The translations under genes were made by a program, and so were the position numbers. The notes under the pieces were generated by a model. It saw only the letters and a program-made list of their open reading frames with translations, had not been told where the DNA came from and did not search any database. A DNA stretch of 25,169 nt from a virus. The stretch covers positions 1-25,169 of the IMG/VR virus record IMGVR_UViG_3300022874_000045; one strand, 5' to 3'. Positions 13,200 through 22,362 of the stretch are shown here, piece after piece; the stretch's first letter is position 1, and every line of letters starts with the position of its first letter.

Positions 13200-16100
13200 T
13201 TATTTTTCATTAAAAATTTTATTTAGATGTCGCATTCTCTTCCAATAACTTTTAGTACCTACCTTCCTGCCTGATCGCCTACCGTCAAGAGTAAATATCC
13301 AGCGATTCCTGAAAGCAGCTGCAACAAATTTAAAATCATCCTCATACTGTGGGTTGTTATGAATCGCGTCAAGAAGCTCTTCTTTCCGAGCCGGTGTAAT
13401 GTTTGGGTTTGTTAGCTGCCATGCAGCGTTCCGGATGATCTGGACATCGCCTTTTACCTGGTCGTCAACTTGTGCCTGAGTTAATTTCAGCTCATAATAC
13501 ATCGCAAGAGATGTCGGGTCCGGATCAATTTCGTTTTTACGTTTCTTTATCAGCTGGTCCCATGCCTGTGCTCTTTCTTCTTTACTGGAGATAGAAAACA
13601 CATTAACTGCCTGGTCGAATGATAGCCTTTTAAACGATGCTTTAAACGGAGACATTTTGGCCGTGGCTTTGATGTTTTTCTGCTGTCTGGCCGTAAATCC
13701 CTCGTAATCCTCTGCAGGGATTATTTTTCCTTTCCGGATGCTATTGATTATCTTTCTGCGACGATCTGATTCCTCAGCGTCCGCATGAGAGATGTTACTG
13801 CGACCTCCTTTTTCTCGGTTGTAGTCAATCATCCTCTTCTGAGCCGGTGATCTCGTGATATATGCGGGAGCCGGCGATATTCCGGACGCTCCTATGATCC
13901 ATGAGACGGACGTTTTCTCTCCGTTCTCATGTAGCTTCATACCGTTTCTAACAGAAAATGGCATGAACATGTTTTCAACAAAATAAAGCGATCCTTGCGC
14001 TAGTCTGGTTAAAGGATCACCTTCTTTGATCTGCCGCCCAAAATAATCTTCATTAGTGAGGAGGTCAACTGCAGTACCCCACAAGGGGTTCAGTTTATGT
14101 GTGAGCGTCTTCCATGGCTGTGTCATCCACGCCACTATGTCTTTAGAATAATGTGGGTTAGAAAGCCGCTCAGGGCTTCCGTCGGTATTCTTGCGGCCAG
14201 TTTTTGGAAAGTAAAGGTCCTTTGGTTCTTCTGGCGGTTCTCCAGTAAAAAGATATTGAAGCAACGCGCCCTGAATGGCGTAAGAGATCCCAGCTCCGAA
14301 GGCATAACCCATTCTGCGAGTGACAACATCCTGATCGTTGCCAATCCTTCTCCAGAACGTCGCAGCGTCCACTGCTCCGCCTCCAAACTCCCTTATCGAT
14401 CCCAACGTCCAACCAGGAGCACGAAAGGCCAGCATAACGATCTCCTTGACCGTCCTGTTCCAGTTCAGGTTATCATACCGGAGTTGACCCATCCTGTTAT
14501 CAACATTATCCCATGCACTGGCAAGTTCTGACTGTATCCGGATATCGTCCCAATCCTTTTTATTGGCCTGTTCATAGACATCGGAAGCCATATGGTAAAA
14601 GATCCCTAATTTAAGGCGCGGTACCTCCATCTGCATGATCGGAATAGAAAGTCCTTCGATCAGAGCCATGGAAGCATGAATCGGTGCTGCCATCGCACCC
14701 TTAACTTTGCCAGAAGCATCTTTGCTAAATTTAACATCTCTCAGGGCCTTAAGTAAATTGCTCCCGGCATTATTCCTGTATGCTGCATCCATGGTCGCAC
14801 TACCACCGCCATCAATTACGGCCTGAACAATTTTTCTCATAAAAGGATCTTCAATCTCGCTAAGTTCCTGCCCCATGGCCTTCATTACTTTGTCGCCGGT
14901 AAGATAATCTGAAACCGGAGCTTTCCATGATTTCTTCACCCATTCGTCGATTGCACCACTAACATCTCCCCTTGAGAGTTTCTGCAGGCCAAGACCAATG
15001 TGCGTATTTATACTGTCTGATGCCACATTAATTCCGTGAAACGCGCTTAAGCCGTGACTTGCCATCAGGGTAACATTCCGCAATTTGCGAAGGCCGTCAT
15101 AGATGTTTCTGGTGATGAGACTTGGGCTCGAGCCAAGGCCCGGGGAAAGATGTCTGTTAAGAATTGTTGCGGCTTCTTTAGGTACGGCCCACTTCCCAAT
15201 TTCAAGAACTCCCGGTTGAGTATGTGTTGACGATCGGGTCCCGAGAACTACCGATCTGTCAAGATTCAGCAGTGGTTTTACAATATCGTTATCATTTAAG
15301 AAGGTTTTCCATGCTGCAGAGATCTTCGGGGCAACCTTTGCCATTTTCTCCGGAGCTGCAAGCCATGCTTCAAGAATTACAGCTTCCTTCTCTTCTTTTT
15401 TACGGCGGTACCTTTCCCTCGTTTTCCCAAGATCTCCCAGGGTCTCGTCTCTGAGATCAGCTAGGGCCTGAAATTCTTTCCGGATCGCAGCACGATTAGC
15501 AGTTTGCTCGAATTTTATGGGCTGTCCTTCACGTTTACCGCTTTCATGTACGCGGCCGATCGTATGGTCGCCATGCAGCATGTAATTAAATAAATCGTAC
15601 TGGTTTCCGATCTGATGGCCTATTTCATGAGCCAGCACAGATGTTGGTCCTGCGAATCGAGTCTCTATTTTGTTTTGACCGGGATATGACAAACCCCATA
15701 CTTGACCGCGCATTTTTGCTACACGTTCATGGGAAACGCCCATTCTGGTCGCTACGCCCATGAGTTGGTCCACAAGAAGCTTGTCATATGCTTCAGGGAG
15801 GGTAAGCTCAGGTGTCACCTTAACTTCCATATCCGGATCGTCAATAAACTCCCATCCGGCCTTTTTATAATTCTTCTCTAATGAAGACGGAACGAATACA
15901 GCCATGCCCAGCTCTTTAAAATCCTGTTTGATCCTCTTGCCGGCAACGAAACGATTCATCTCATGAAGTCTTAAAATTGTCATCTCAACCGGATTGTAAT
16001 GGGCCAACTCAAGGCCAGCATCAAGGCCGTCTTTTAACGTGAGATATTTTCTTTTATGAAGGAAGCCTTTCGGGACCAGTCTTCTTTTAGACAGTAATCC

Positions 16101-19100
16101 GGAAATCACGTCAGAGGCATGTTCTGGTCTTTTAAATAAGTGAGGGAAATAATTTTCAATATAATCTTCTAGTGCACCAAACTCCTGAACCCTTTTACGG
16201 CCCTTGTCCAACATTTCACGCAGGAGTGCTGCAGCGTCATCCAGTTCTGTTGTTACTTGAGGACGCGCACCTTTTGGATCCTCCATCTTGTCAATAAAAT
16301 CAACGATGTCCTCCGGAGCCATCCAGTGAAACTGTTTGCCCGTCTCATGAAGCTTGGCCCGTGTCATCTCGTCAAGCTGAGCGGCTTCTGCGGTTCTTTT
16401 TCTTTTAACTAATGCCGCGACTTTTCCAATAACCCCACGTTTATGAGGCATAAGGATCTCCATTACATTGTCGGCAACTTCCCCTGCAGTCATTTTTGCC
16501 TGGGCAACTTTAGTCAGGATCTCGTTTGAAGGTTCATTCTGGGAATAACTGTCATCATCTGAAACTGCGACGTTTGCGTTTCCGGAGGATCCACCGCCTT
16601 TTTTCTTCTTGTCGTCGGGCAGGTCAGTCTGCTTACCCTGTTTCTTTTTCCTTACTTCGTCAAACTCGAAATCTTCGCCTTTTGCGTCTTTCTTGGCCTG
16701 TTCCAAATCTGCTGCAGCGTCGCCATCAGTTTCGGTCTTAAACATTTTAGGCTGAACAGGCTTTGCCTTCTTTTTCTTACCCTTGTTTTTTTCTTTTTGC
16801 TGTTCGAGAATAAGAGGCTCTTTGGTGATATCTTCTCCGGCCTCTATTTTTTTATTTAGAGCGTCCTGCCCTTCCTGTAAGCTTTTGTCGAGATCCTCAA
16901 TGGTAGGTTTTTTCTTTTCCTTGGAAAGAATATCTGCAGTCTTTACCAACATGTGTCCGATGTGCTCATGTTCTGTGTTGTTGCCAGTCTTCGGGTCCTC
17001 CATTGACCAGCGGCCATCTTCTTTCTTGGTCCCCCTAAACCTGTCATTGATGTGGAGCCCTCTTCCGCCCATAACCTGTCTGATGTCAAGATCGTCAAAC
17101 ATGGCAATCTTTTCTAGCTCAGTTTCTGTCAGATTAGGCTCTTTTTTTTCGTCCTTAAGCTCATAGTCTTCCCGTTTTTTGTCCGGAGCTACTTCTTCAC
17201 CCGCAGGCTTTTTAACAGCTTCTTGCTTAAGTTTATCAATCTCCCGCGCTTTTTTAGCAGATTCAGCTTGCAAGAATTCCTCTTCGAAGTTGTCTTCTTT
17301 GCCCTGCTCAACCTCTTTTTCTATTTCAGCTTTCCGTTTGTCTTCACCCTCAAATGGTTTCTGCTCTTTTCTGTTGTCAATTTTTTCGTGATGTTTAAGC
17401 CTCTTGAGCTGTCGTTCTTTTATTGCCAGTTGTGTCTTTAAGTCCCTTTCTTTTTCTTGCTGTCCAGCGAACCATTTTATAGTTTCGTCGGCGGCTTGAT
17501 CTGCCTCTTCTTTGGAAAGCCCAGCTTCGATGCTATCTCGGAGAACTTCTTCCCGTATGCTTTCTTCCTGAGATCTCTCAGCTTTGCTAATTGCTGTTCG
17601 TTCAATGCCTTCATCTGTTAGCTCCTTACTAATATAATTTTCATACTCCTGTTGTTGAATATCGGCCTCATCAGATGCCTTCTGTGCGATGTCTCCAATT
17701 GCAGAGACTTCTGTTCCGGAATAAGATTCCTCCATTTTCTTAAAAAAGTCATCGATGTCAGCTTTTCCATGCTCATCTGTCTTGATATATCCTGCTTCGG
17801 CCAGAGATTCTGCCATATGGTCAATACTCATTCCACCTTTTTTCCGGAGAACAGGTCTTCCAACCATTTTGGTGTTAATTCGTTTATCTTTTGACATGTC
17901 AGAGATTATGGATCCCCATTGTCCATGAACATCATCAAAGTCTAAACCGCCGACCTTTGAAATGTGCTGCAGCATAGTGTCGGGTTTCTTAACCTTTAAG
18001 CCTTTACTTTTAATTTTGGATCCGATTTTGTTTCCCGGATCCTCTTTCTGCCTTTTTTCAATTGCAGAGATCAATTCAGTTTTTTTCATGTTAGTTTTAA
18101 GGCCAAGCCCTTTGGCCAGTGCTCTAATTTCTTTAAATGGTTTCGCCTGCAGGTCAGAGTTTGGTAATACTTTGTCAAGCTGATCTTCCAGATCTGCCGG
18201 TTTTTTGTCTTGCACGGCTTCTTGCACGCCCTGTGGAAGTTGCGTCTCATCACCGGCAGGTTTTATCTTTTCCTGCACTTCAGCTACAGTTTTATCCTCT
18301 TCCTTCGCTTGCACGGCTTGCACTTCAGGTGTAATTTTCTCACTCCCACCAACTCCCACCTCCTCTGTCGTGGGAGTAGTTTCTTCCTCTTCTGACGCCT
18401 CAGAAACCAACCCTCTCGCATTGTCAGCAAAAGCCGATCGATCTTCTTTAGACATCTCCGGGAGACCGTATTTTGCAAAAACCTTCCGGGATGGTTTTTC
18501 TTCACGGGCCAACTCTATTGCTTCCCCTGGGTTTTCTGAAACCCATGTCGCTGTCCCAAGCTCGGTCTTTAACACTTCTTTCTCAATTTCACGGCCTAAA
18601 GCGATTTCTGTGTCCTCTTTTGACTTAGAGGCGCGATGGAGCATGTTTTTCGTAGTTTCTTTGTCAAGGCCATATGTGTTTGCAAGGGAATCAGTGAAAG
18701 CATCACGTTCTTTTAGGTTTTTTTGACCTTTCCATCCTTGATACGTCCCGGTACCACCAACAGCAAGGAAGGTCTGCATTATCGTGTCAATAGCCGTGTC
18801 CCAAAGTGCCTTTGGTTCCAAGGCGTTCGGGTCAATATCGCTTATTTTCCTATTTGCGCTATGAAGCCCTTCTGTGATTAACTCTTCCGGGGCCTCACGC
18901 CCAAGACTTTTCCCGATGTCCTTCATTACCTGCTTAAAGCCTGCTCTTATGATTTGTTTTCCGCCGCCAAACATTGACTCGAAGCCGCCCCAGCCAAGTT
19001 TTTGAAATATGCTGGCAACGGCTCCCTCGATTACTGCAGCCCGACCGGCATAAAGTAAACGATCTGAACCTTCAAGACCTTTGTCTGTAGCAGTAGTTAA

Positions 19101-19646
19101 AGCATCATTTCCCTCAAAAAGAGAAAAACCGGCAATGATCCCATAAGGACCAGCTCCAGCAAGTCCTGCAGCGGTAATCACAGAGTCAGCTGCACCCCTG
19201 ACCCATCCGACACCTCTTGCGCCTTTTCTACCAAGTTGTTCTATATCTTTCTGCCGAACGCCCTCCTGAAAAGTCTGGTTGGACCGAATCATCTCATCTG
19301 CAAGCTCAGGATTGAAAGGCCGATTAGTAAGTGCGGCAACCTTTGAGATTGTTCCTAAGCCAAGAGCTGAAACCTGCCTCCCGACAAAATTATCAGGAAT
19401 TAAAGAGATGTCTCTTTCCGTCCGTGCCTGGTCGAGTTTACGATCGTTTCCCTCAATCCGCATATCAGCTGCAGCAGACGCATTTTCAGCTATTTGTGCT
19501 TTCAGGATCGCATTCTCAAAGCCAACAAACTGTTCGGTGTATTTCTTTTTGTCAGCGTCAGACTCTCCGGCTACAAGATCCTCAGCTGTCAAGCCCATGT
19601 CCAGAGACTGCCGTACAAAGTCTTCAGAGAAGTTCTCTTGTCTCAT
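13200..19646 (-). CDS. Giant virion-associated polyvalent protein with HExxH metalloprotease-like motif
   Basis: This 2148-aa protein resembles the very large, probably DNA-ejection, proteins of short-tailed phages. Regions seen: N-terminal helical part with a Gly/Ala-rich, possibly membrane-active stretch (147-175); acidic low-complexity segments (about 420-480); a SAP/Rho-N-like motif FKEIRALAKGLGL at 504; a long Lys/Glu-rich coiled-coil zone (about 690-1060); a domain with ENYFPHLF and HYNPVEMTILRLHEMNRF (about 1105-1245); AHEIGHQIG with H1340, E1341 and H1344, a zinc metalloprotease motif; and a C-terminal domain of large-polyvalent-protein type (about 1500-1870) with hydrophobic MGYAFGAGISYAIQGALLQY. 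Such proteins may enter the host with the DNA, as T7 gp16 does. It starts two bases after the preceding stop. Proteolysis, self-processing or host attack are all open possibilities. Confidence 0.75.
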   Translation of the reverse strand: MRQENFSEDFVRQSLDMGLTAEDLVAGESDADKKKYTEQFVGFENAILKAQIAENASAAADMRIEGNDRKLDQARTERDISLIPDNFVGRQVSALGLGTISKVAALTNRPFNPELADEMIRSNQTFQEGVRQKDIEQLGRKGARGVGWVRGAADSVITAAGLAGAGPYGIIAGFSLFEGNDALTTATDKGLEGSDRLLYAGRAAVIEGAVASIFQKLGWGGFESMFGGGKQIIRAGFKQVMKDIGKSLGREAPEELITEGLHSANRKISDIDPNALEPKALWDTAIDTIMQTFLAVGGTGTYQGWKGQKNLKERDAFTDSLANTYGLDKETTKNMLHRASKSKEDTEIALGREIEKEVLKTELGTATWVSENPGEAIELAREEKPSRKVFAKYGLPEMSKEDRSAFADNARGLVSEASEEEETTPTTEEVGVGGSEKITPEVQAVQAKEEDKTVAEVQEKIKPAGDETQLPQGVQEAVQDKKPADLEDQLDKVLPNSDLQAKPFKEIRALAKGLGLKTNMKKTELISAIEKRQKEDPGNKIGSKIKSKGLKVKKPDTMLQHISKVGGLDFDDVHGQWGSIISDMSKDKRINTKMVGRPVLRKKGGMSIDHMAESLAEAGYIKTDEHGKADIDDFFKKMEESYSGTEVSAIGDIAQKASDEADIQQQEYENYISKELTDEGIERTAISKAERSQEESIREEVLRDSIEAGLSKEEADQAADETIKWFAGQQEKERDLKTQLAIKERQLKRLKHHEKIDNRKEQKPFEGEDKRKAEIEKEVEQGKEDNFEEEFLQAESAKKAREIDKLKQEAVKKPAGEEVAPDKKREDYELKDEKKEPNLTETELEKIAMFDDLDIRQVMGGRGLHINDRFRGTKKEDGRWSMEDPKTGNNTEHEHIGHMLVKTADILSKEKKKPTIEDLDKSLQEGQDALNKKIEAGEDITKEPLILEQQKEKNKGKKKKAKPVQPKMFKTETDGDAAADLEQAKKDAKGEDFEFDEVRKKKQGKQTDLPDDKKKKGGGSSGNANVAVSDDDSYSQNEPSNEILTKVAQAKMTAGEVADNVMEILMPHKRGVIGKVAALVKRKRTAEAAQLDEMTRAKLHETGKQFHWMAPEDIVDFIDKMEDPKGARPQVTTELDDAAALLREMLDKGRKRVQEFGALEDYIENYFPHLFKRPEHASDVISGLLSKRRLVPKGFLHKRKYLTLKDGLDAGLELAHYNPVEMTILRLHEMNRFVAGKRIKQDFKELGMAVFVPSSLEKNYKKAGWEFIDDPDMEVKVTPELTLPEAYDKLLVDQLMGVATRMGVSHERVAKMRGQVWGLSYPGQNKIETRFAGPTSVLAHEIGHQIGNQYDLFNYMLHGDHTIGRVHESGKREGQPIKFEQTANRAAIRKEFQALADLRDETLGDLGKTRERYRRKKEEKEAVILEAWLAAPEKMAKVAPKISAAWKTFLNDNDIVKPLLNLDRSVVLGTRSSTHTQPGVLEIGKWAVPKEAATILNRHLSPGLGSSPSLITRNIYDGLRKLRNVTLMASHGLSAFHGINVASDSINTHIGLGLQKLSRGDVSGAIDEWVKKSWKAPVSDYLTGDKVMKAMGQELSEIEDPFMRKIVQAVIDGGGSATMDAAYRNNAGSNLLKALRDVKFSKDASGKVKGAMAAPIHASMALIEGLSIPIMQMEVPRLKLGIFYHMASDVYEQANKKDWDDIRIQSELASAWDNVDNRMGQLRYDNLNWNRTVKEIVMLAFRAPGWTLGSIREFGGGAVDAATFWRRIGNDQDVVTRRMGYAFGAGISYAIQGALLQYLFTGEPPEEPKDLYFPKTGRKNTDGSPERLSNPHYSKDIVAWMTQPWKTLTHKLNPLWGTAVDLLTNEDYFGRQIKEGDPLTRLAQGSLYFVENMFMPFSVRNGMKLHENGEKTSVSWIIGASGISPAPAYITRSPAQKRMIDYNREKGGRSNISHADAEESDRRRKIINSIRKGKIIPAEDYEGFTARQQKNIKATAKMSPFKASFKRLSFDQAVNVFSISSKEERAQAWDQLIKKRKNEIDPDPTSLAMYYELKLTQAQVDDQVKGDVQIIRNAAWQLTNPNITPARKEELLDAIHNNPQYEDDFKFVAAAFRNRWIFTLDGRRSGRKVGTKSYWKRMRHLNKIFNEK

Positions 19647-19648
19647 TT

Positions 19649-21040
19649 TTATGTCGCCTCTTCTGTACTGTCTTTAAGGAGTTGAAGTCGTTTCAGGTCC
19701 GCTTTTTCTTTTATTTTCAGTGCATCTTCCATGTCTTTGAGGCCGTTGCGTTTCTGTTCAAGAGCCTTAATCTCTTCCTTGGCCTGTTTCTGCCTTGCAT
19801 CACGGGTCCCGGAACTAAAATATGTCTCTTTTTTACGTTTGCTAAAAGGCTTCTTCTTAGAGCCTTGTTTTCCGTGAGCTTTAACCTCAGTGGCAAGAGC
19901 TTCTTTTGCCTTAGTGAGTTCATTTTCCAGAGAATCCAAGCTTTCAATCTGTCCGTTCTCGGATCCGATCCTGAGAGCGTTTAGCTTGTCCCTTGATGCC
20001 TCAACCGCTCCAGCAGCCTTGTTCCATGCGATTTTAAGTGCAGGCTGGTCATAAGCTTGTGATGGAGCAGGGAAGTCCTTAACTTCGACCACTTCCTGTT
20101 CTGCGATAGTTGCCTCCGGGCCTTCTTGCTGAACGCCATCTGGTTGCCCCTCTACAGGCCCAAATCCGCCTTCTGACAGACTTTGCTGCATCTGCCCGAC
20201 ATCTTGTTGCTGAGTACCAACTGGTTGTCCCTCTGTAGGCCCAAATCCGCCTTCTGCGCTAGCATCTGAGAGTCCTTTCGCACGGTCAACTATCTCCTGC
20301 ACTTGCCCGACACCATCTGGCTTCGGGCCGTAGCCAATCATCTTAAGCCTTTGCTGATAATATTCATTAGCCTTCTCAGGATTCACTACGTTTGTGATCG
20401 AATCAGTCGCCAGATCAAAGGACTGCTGACTAATGTCGATCTTGTCTTTATCGCTAAGGCCCCGTTTTTCAGTATCTTTGACTTCGGTATTCCCCTCTAA
20501 ATCCATGCTAAATTGTCGGTTGTTCCCTTCGTCAAACCAGACATCTCCGGGGCCTTGCCCTTTCGGATGCCGGGAAGGATCTTGCCGCTTAAAAATAGGT
20601 TCTATGTTTGCCGCTTTAGCTTCCAGCATGCGAACAGCTTTAACTTTTTCATCAGGACTAAAATCAGGATTGTTCTGGACTTTATAGATTTCGTTTCGTA
20701 GTTTCTCTTCATCATGTTTCTGTTCTGCAGTCAGCTCATAGTCAAACATGTCACGGTCAAGGCCGGCATTAAAGAGAGTATCTTCACGGTCAAACAATCG
20801 GTCGCGATCGGACTCATTAGCACTAAAAGATTGCTTTCGGTCTAGCAGTTCCAGTTTATTAGCATTCCGATTTTCTTCAGTCTTAGAAAGGAAATCCTGC
20901 CGGCTATTCTGCCGAGTCTGCCGGTCTAGGATATCTAACCCTTTTAATTTTGTTTTTCCAAGTTGTTCACCTCGTCCTCCTGCGAATTTTGCGCCGAGTA
21001 CCGATGCAGGGTTTGCTCCATGTTTCATTTCGATAGCCAT
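19649..21040 (-). CDS. Coiled-coil virion-type protein with a 27-residue repeat
   Basis: Not recognised at family level. The 463-aa protein is very polar and largely helical, with heptad-like Asp/Arg/Leu-rich stretches at residues 25-110 and 340-460 and a Lys-rich zone (KKKPFSKRKKET). The middle holds two copies of EGGFGP-x-EGQP-x-G-x-QQ, 27 residues apart, in a Gln/Gly-rich region likely to be flexible. No signal peptide or Cys. AGGAG precedes the ATG, and the stop lies two bases before the giant protein's start, so they are probably co-expressed. Helical Gln-rich proteins next to giant ejection proteins are often further internal virion proteins (compare T7 gp14/gp15 by position), which is inference. 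Confidence 0.6.
   Translation of the reverse strand: MAIEMKHGANPASVLGAKFAGGRGEQLGKTKLKGLDILDRQTRQNSRQDFLSKTEENRNANKLELLDRKQSFSANESDRDRLFDREDTLFNAGLDRDMFDYELTAEQKHDEEKLRNEIYKVQNNPDFSPDEKVKAVRMLEAKAANIEPIFKRQDPSRHPKGQGPGDVWFDEGNNRQFSMDLEGNTEVKDTEKRGLSDKDKIDISQQSFDLATDSITNVVNPEKANEYYQQRLKMIGYGPKPDGVGQVQEIVDRAKGLSDASAEGGFGPTEGQPVGTQQQDVGQMQQSLSEGGFGPVEGQPDGVQQEGPEATIAEQEVVEVKDFPAPSQAYDQPALKIAWNKAAGAVEASRDKLNALRIGSENGQIESLDSLENELTKAKEALATEVKAHGKQGSKKKPFSKRKKETYFSSGTRDARQKQAKEEIKALEQKRNGLKDMEDALKIKEKADLKRLQLLKDSTEEAT
20140..20256 (-). repeat. 81-bp-period direct repeat within the coiled-coil protein gene
   Basis: Two similar 36-bp units at 20140-20175 and 20221-20256, 81 bases apart, encode EGGFGP-x-EGQP twice in the same frame. 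The differences are few and sit partly in third codon positions, indicating an older in-frame duplication. Confidence 0.75.
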
Positions 21041-21070
21041 TATTTACTCCTAAAAAGTTAAGGTCGATTT

Positions 21071-21901
21071 TTACAGAACCTGTATCGTTGGTTCTTCCGC
21101 TTCTTCAGGGTCTTCCCAAGTTACATCCTTCACACGGTAACGAAGAAAGCCGCACCCATCAGGGATAAAAGTAACATACATGGTGAAATACTCTCCAGGC
21201 ACAGCATTAAACCCCATAGCGTTCAGCTCTTCCAGGGTAATTACACTTTCAAGAGTGATATCCTCCCCCAAAGCTAGGCCCGAAAAAACGTTGTGATTTT
21301 CAAAATACGGCCCATGAAAAACTATAGGGTCAAAAGTATCAACAACCTCACCAAAAACCACCTGTGTTTTTCTTTGCAGGTTGGTAAAATCCGGCCAGGA
21401 CTCATACATGTAATAACCTGGGCCAGGGTTCCACCCGTCATCATCATAGTGAAGACAGAAACCTCCGTCAGGGCAAGTGTAAACCCCAGTCTCTCTTGGT
21501 TCAACGAGACAGGCCCCGTCTTCCTCTGGAGCGGGGGTAGGCTCCTCAATGGTAAGGACAGTTGGTGTTACAATAGCGACATCATGACTGGACAACCTCC
21601 AGTCATGAAAAACAATTCCCCGCTGATTTTTATGTAATCTCCAAACATATTTTACCTGCCTGGTTCCCCAACGCCAATCAACTGTATTGTTTGTCTGCAA
21701 CCACCATCCGTCTGGAGGTATTCTAGGGTCTTCTGAAGTTCCTGGCCACACGTAAAGCCAATAATATGTAAAGTAAAGGGTAGAATAAAGATATTGACTA
21801 TAATAAATATTGTTGCCATAAAAAATATTCTCACTACCTCGAACTCCCAATGGAGATCTGTAACAAACACCTAAAGGGCTTCTGCCCGGAGCATCAATCA
21901 T
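21071..21901 (-). CDS. Hypothetical aromatic-rich virion-type protein
   Basis: Not recognised. The 276-aa protein begins with a doubled RSPLGV motif (residues 7-12 and 15-20) whose two DNA copies differ mostly at synonymous positions. An unusually Tyr/Trp-rich segment follows (about 25-90), then a Pro/Glu-rich linker EEPTPAPEEDG, a Cys-containing part (CLVEPRETGVYTCPDGGFC), and a beta-rich C-terminal half with GEYFTMYVTFIPDGCGFLRY. The composition suits an exposed beta-sheet structural protein, such as an adhesin or decoration protein. Its ATG overlaps the previous stop as ATGA. Position among virion genes is the main hint. Confidence 0.6.
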   Translation of the reverse strand: MIDAPGRSPLGVCYRSPLGVRGSENIFYGNNIYYSQYLYSTLYFTYYWLYVWPGTSEDPRIPPDGWWLQTNNTVDWRWGTRQVKYVWRLHKNQRGIVFHDWRLSSHDVAIVTPTVLTIEEPTPAPEEDGACLVEPRETGVYTCPDGGFCLHYDDDGWNPGPGYYMYESWPDFTNLQRKTQVVFGEVVDTFDPIVFHGPYFENHNVFSGLALGEDITLESVITLEELNAMGFNAVPGEYFTMYVTFIPDGCGFLRYRVKDVTWEDPEEAEEPTIQVL

Positions 21902-22362
21902 GCTTCAGCCTCCGCCGCCCAACATCGCCCAGCATTGTTCAAGTCAACCCAATGCTCTTGAAATTTTACAGCAATAATTTGCTCTCCGATTAAATATGGC
22001 GGAGTAATAAATTGGTCTTCTTCTTCTCCGTCATATTCGCCATCATCTACCCCGGTAGCTGTGCGACTAAAATTGCCTACATAGACATATGCTATTTCAT
22101 CAACCGTTTTCTGGTCAAAAGGAGAGCGCCTAAGCATGTAAGGTTTATACACTATAATTCTCTGCCCGTCATCAGTAGGATCGGTCTTCCTGCACCAAAT
22201 AACATCATAGAAATCAACAGAGTCAGTATCAAAACCTATGACATCCATAACCACGATATCGCCAGAAACATCGCCAAAATGCAACATCTTCCCAGACATG
22301 GGGTCAAAGGGATGTTGAGGCATCCCGAAGGGCCTTGTCTTTCGGAGTCTAGGGACAGCCAT
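21898..22362 (-). CDS. Hypothetical 154-aa virion-type protein
   Basis: Not recognised. The protein reads as mainly beta: basic MAVPRLRKTRPFG, then FGDVSGDIVVMDVIGFD, DDGQRIIVYKPYMLRRSP, VDEIAYVYVGNF and IGEQIIAVKFQEHWVDLN, with an acidic loop DDGEYDGEEED near residue 108. There is no signal peptide or membrane helix. It shares one base with the stop of the gene before it (TAATG) and four with the gene after it. A small particle component is likely from this placement. Confidence 0.6.
   Translation of the reverse strand: MAVPRLRKTRPFGMPQHPFDPMSGKMLHFGDVSGDIVVMDVIGFDTDSVDFYDVIWCRKTDPTDDGQRIIVYKPYMLRRSPFDQKTVDEIAYVYVGNFSRTATGVDDGEYDGEEEDQFITPPYLIGEQIIAVKFQEHWVDLNNAGRCWAAEAEA

Noticed and set aside
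14097-14531. 144-aa open frame on the plus strand
   Set aside because: It is antisense to the C-terminal domain of the giant protein and has no recognisable motif or start signal.
18205-18726. 173-aa open frame on the plus strand
   Set aside because: It is antisense to the low-complexity Glu/Lys-rich region of the giant gene. The Ser/Phe-rich product is what the complement of such codons gives.
19331-19984. 217-aa open frame on the plus strand
   Set aside because: It runs antisense across the end of the coiled-coil gene and the start of the giant protein gene, has Phe/Leu/Ser-rich composition typical of shadow frames, and no ribosome site was seen.
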